Source: an uncultured Clostridia bacterium
GTDB lineage: Bacteria > Bacillota > Clostridia > TANB77 > CAG-508
Length of the DNA: 5,139 nucleotides
Direction of reading: 5' to 3'
NCBI GenBank assembly: GCA_904419095.1
Contig: CAJFQT010000104.1
Location: forward strand, 1 to 5,139
Below the pieces are notes generated by a model. That model was not told the DNA's origin. It saw only the letters and a program-made list of their open reading frames with translations, and made no database searches. A program made the position numbers and the translations under genes. Shown here piece after piece: positions 4,950 through 5,139 of the stretch (within the stretch, counting starts at the first letter, position 1; the number at the start of each line of letters is the position of its first letter).

Positions 4950-5139
4950 TACCCAAATTCCTTCATTTTTCTAATAACATCGTCATTAGAACATTTATCA
5001 ATAAAATTATATGTATTAGTACATAATCTTGTATCAAAACCACATATACTCTTATATGAGCAATATTCACAAGGTGTTTTTCCCATTTTATTATATGGTT
5101 TTAATTCTATTTTTCCTTTTAATATTTCTTTTGATATTT
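4949..5139 (-). CDS. addB: AddB (ATP-dependent helicase/nuclease subunit B), C-terminal fragment
   Basis: Reading the minus strand from the right edge gives 62 residues and a TAG stop. The fragment contains KTPCEYCSYKSICGFD. Its C-x2-C-x5-C spacing is that of the three C-terminal cysteines that, with a distant fourth, hold the 4Fe-4S cluster beside the AddB nuclease domain. AddB works with AddA to resect double-strand breaks in Firmicutes (the counterpart of RecBCD). The final residues (KMKEFG) and stop lie right against the palindrome, so the original C-terminus may have been altered by its insertion. The start, the helicase-like part and the nuclease catalytic residues are outside the window. 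Another RecB-family nuclease with the same cluster is the main alternative. Confidence 0.8.
   Translation of the reverse strand, partial: ISKEILKGKIELKPYNKMGKTPCEYCSYKSICGFDTRLCTNTYNFIDKCSNDDVIRKMKEFG

Overview
The window is AT-rich DNA with strong GGAG-type ribosome binding sites, a GltD-like Fe-S flavoprotein, a family 4 uracil-DNA glycosylase and an AddB C-terminus. Together these point to a low-GC Firmicute, most likely a clostridial anaerobe. Two Spo0A-box-like sites upstream of one gene would fit a spore-forming lineage, but that is an inference.

Left part (1-637): the left edge cuts a minus-strand gene made almost entirely of perfect 7-residue coiled-coil repeats (21-bp DNA units). 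It is read from a full-consensus sigma-A promoter (TTGACA, 17 bp, TATAAT). Two 0A-box-like heptamers, exactly 10 bp apart, lie just upstream of that promoter. The gene contains a nearly exact 91-bp duplication, a sign of recent repeat turnover.

Middle (638-3146): a plus-strand gene of unknown function encodes a putative HExxH zinc metalloprotein with a coiled coil and a basic amphipathic tail. It converges on a minus-strand GltD-like NAD(P)H/FAD/Fe-S oxidoreductase. A perfect 17-bp-stem terminator that can work in both directions lies between them.

Spacer (3147-3409): it holds the probable promoter of the oxidoreductase gene and an unexplained 99-bp inverted-repeat element (39-bp arms).

Right part (3410-5139): an apparent minus-strand operon reads, in transcription order, addB (3' end only), pgeF and a family 4 uracil-DNA glycosylase gene. 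addB and the glycosylase belong to DNA repair and pgeF to cell-wall and nucleoside quality control. Between addB and pgeF sits a perfect 64-bp, relatively GC-rich palindrome. It touches the addB stop codon and, if read through, creates a false N-terminal extension of PgeF. It looks like an inserted REP-type element and, followed by a T5 run, may also act as a partial terminator.

Two starts were moved downstream of the longest possible ORF because of ribosome-binding-site positions: the oxidoreductase (3146) and PgeF (4857). No RNA genes or CRISPR arrays were seen.
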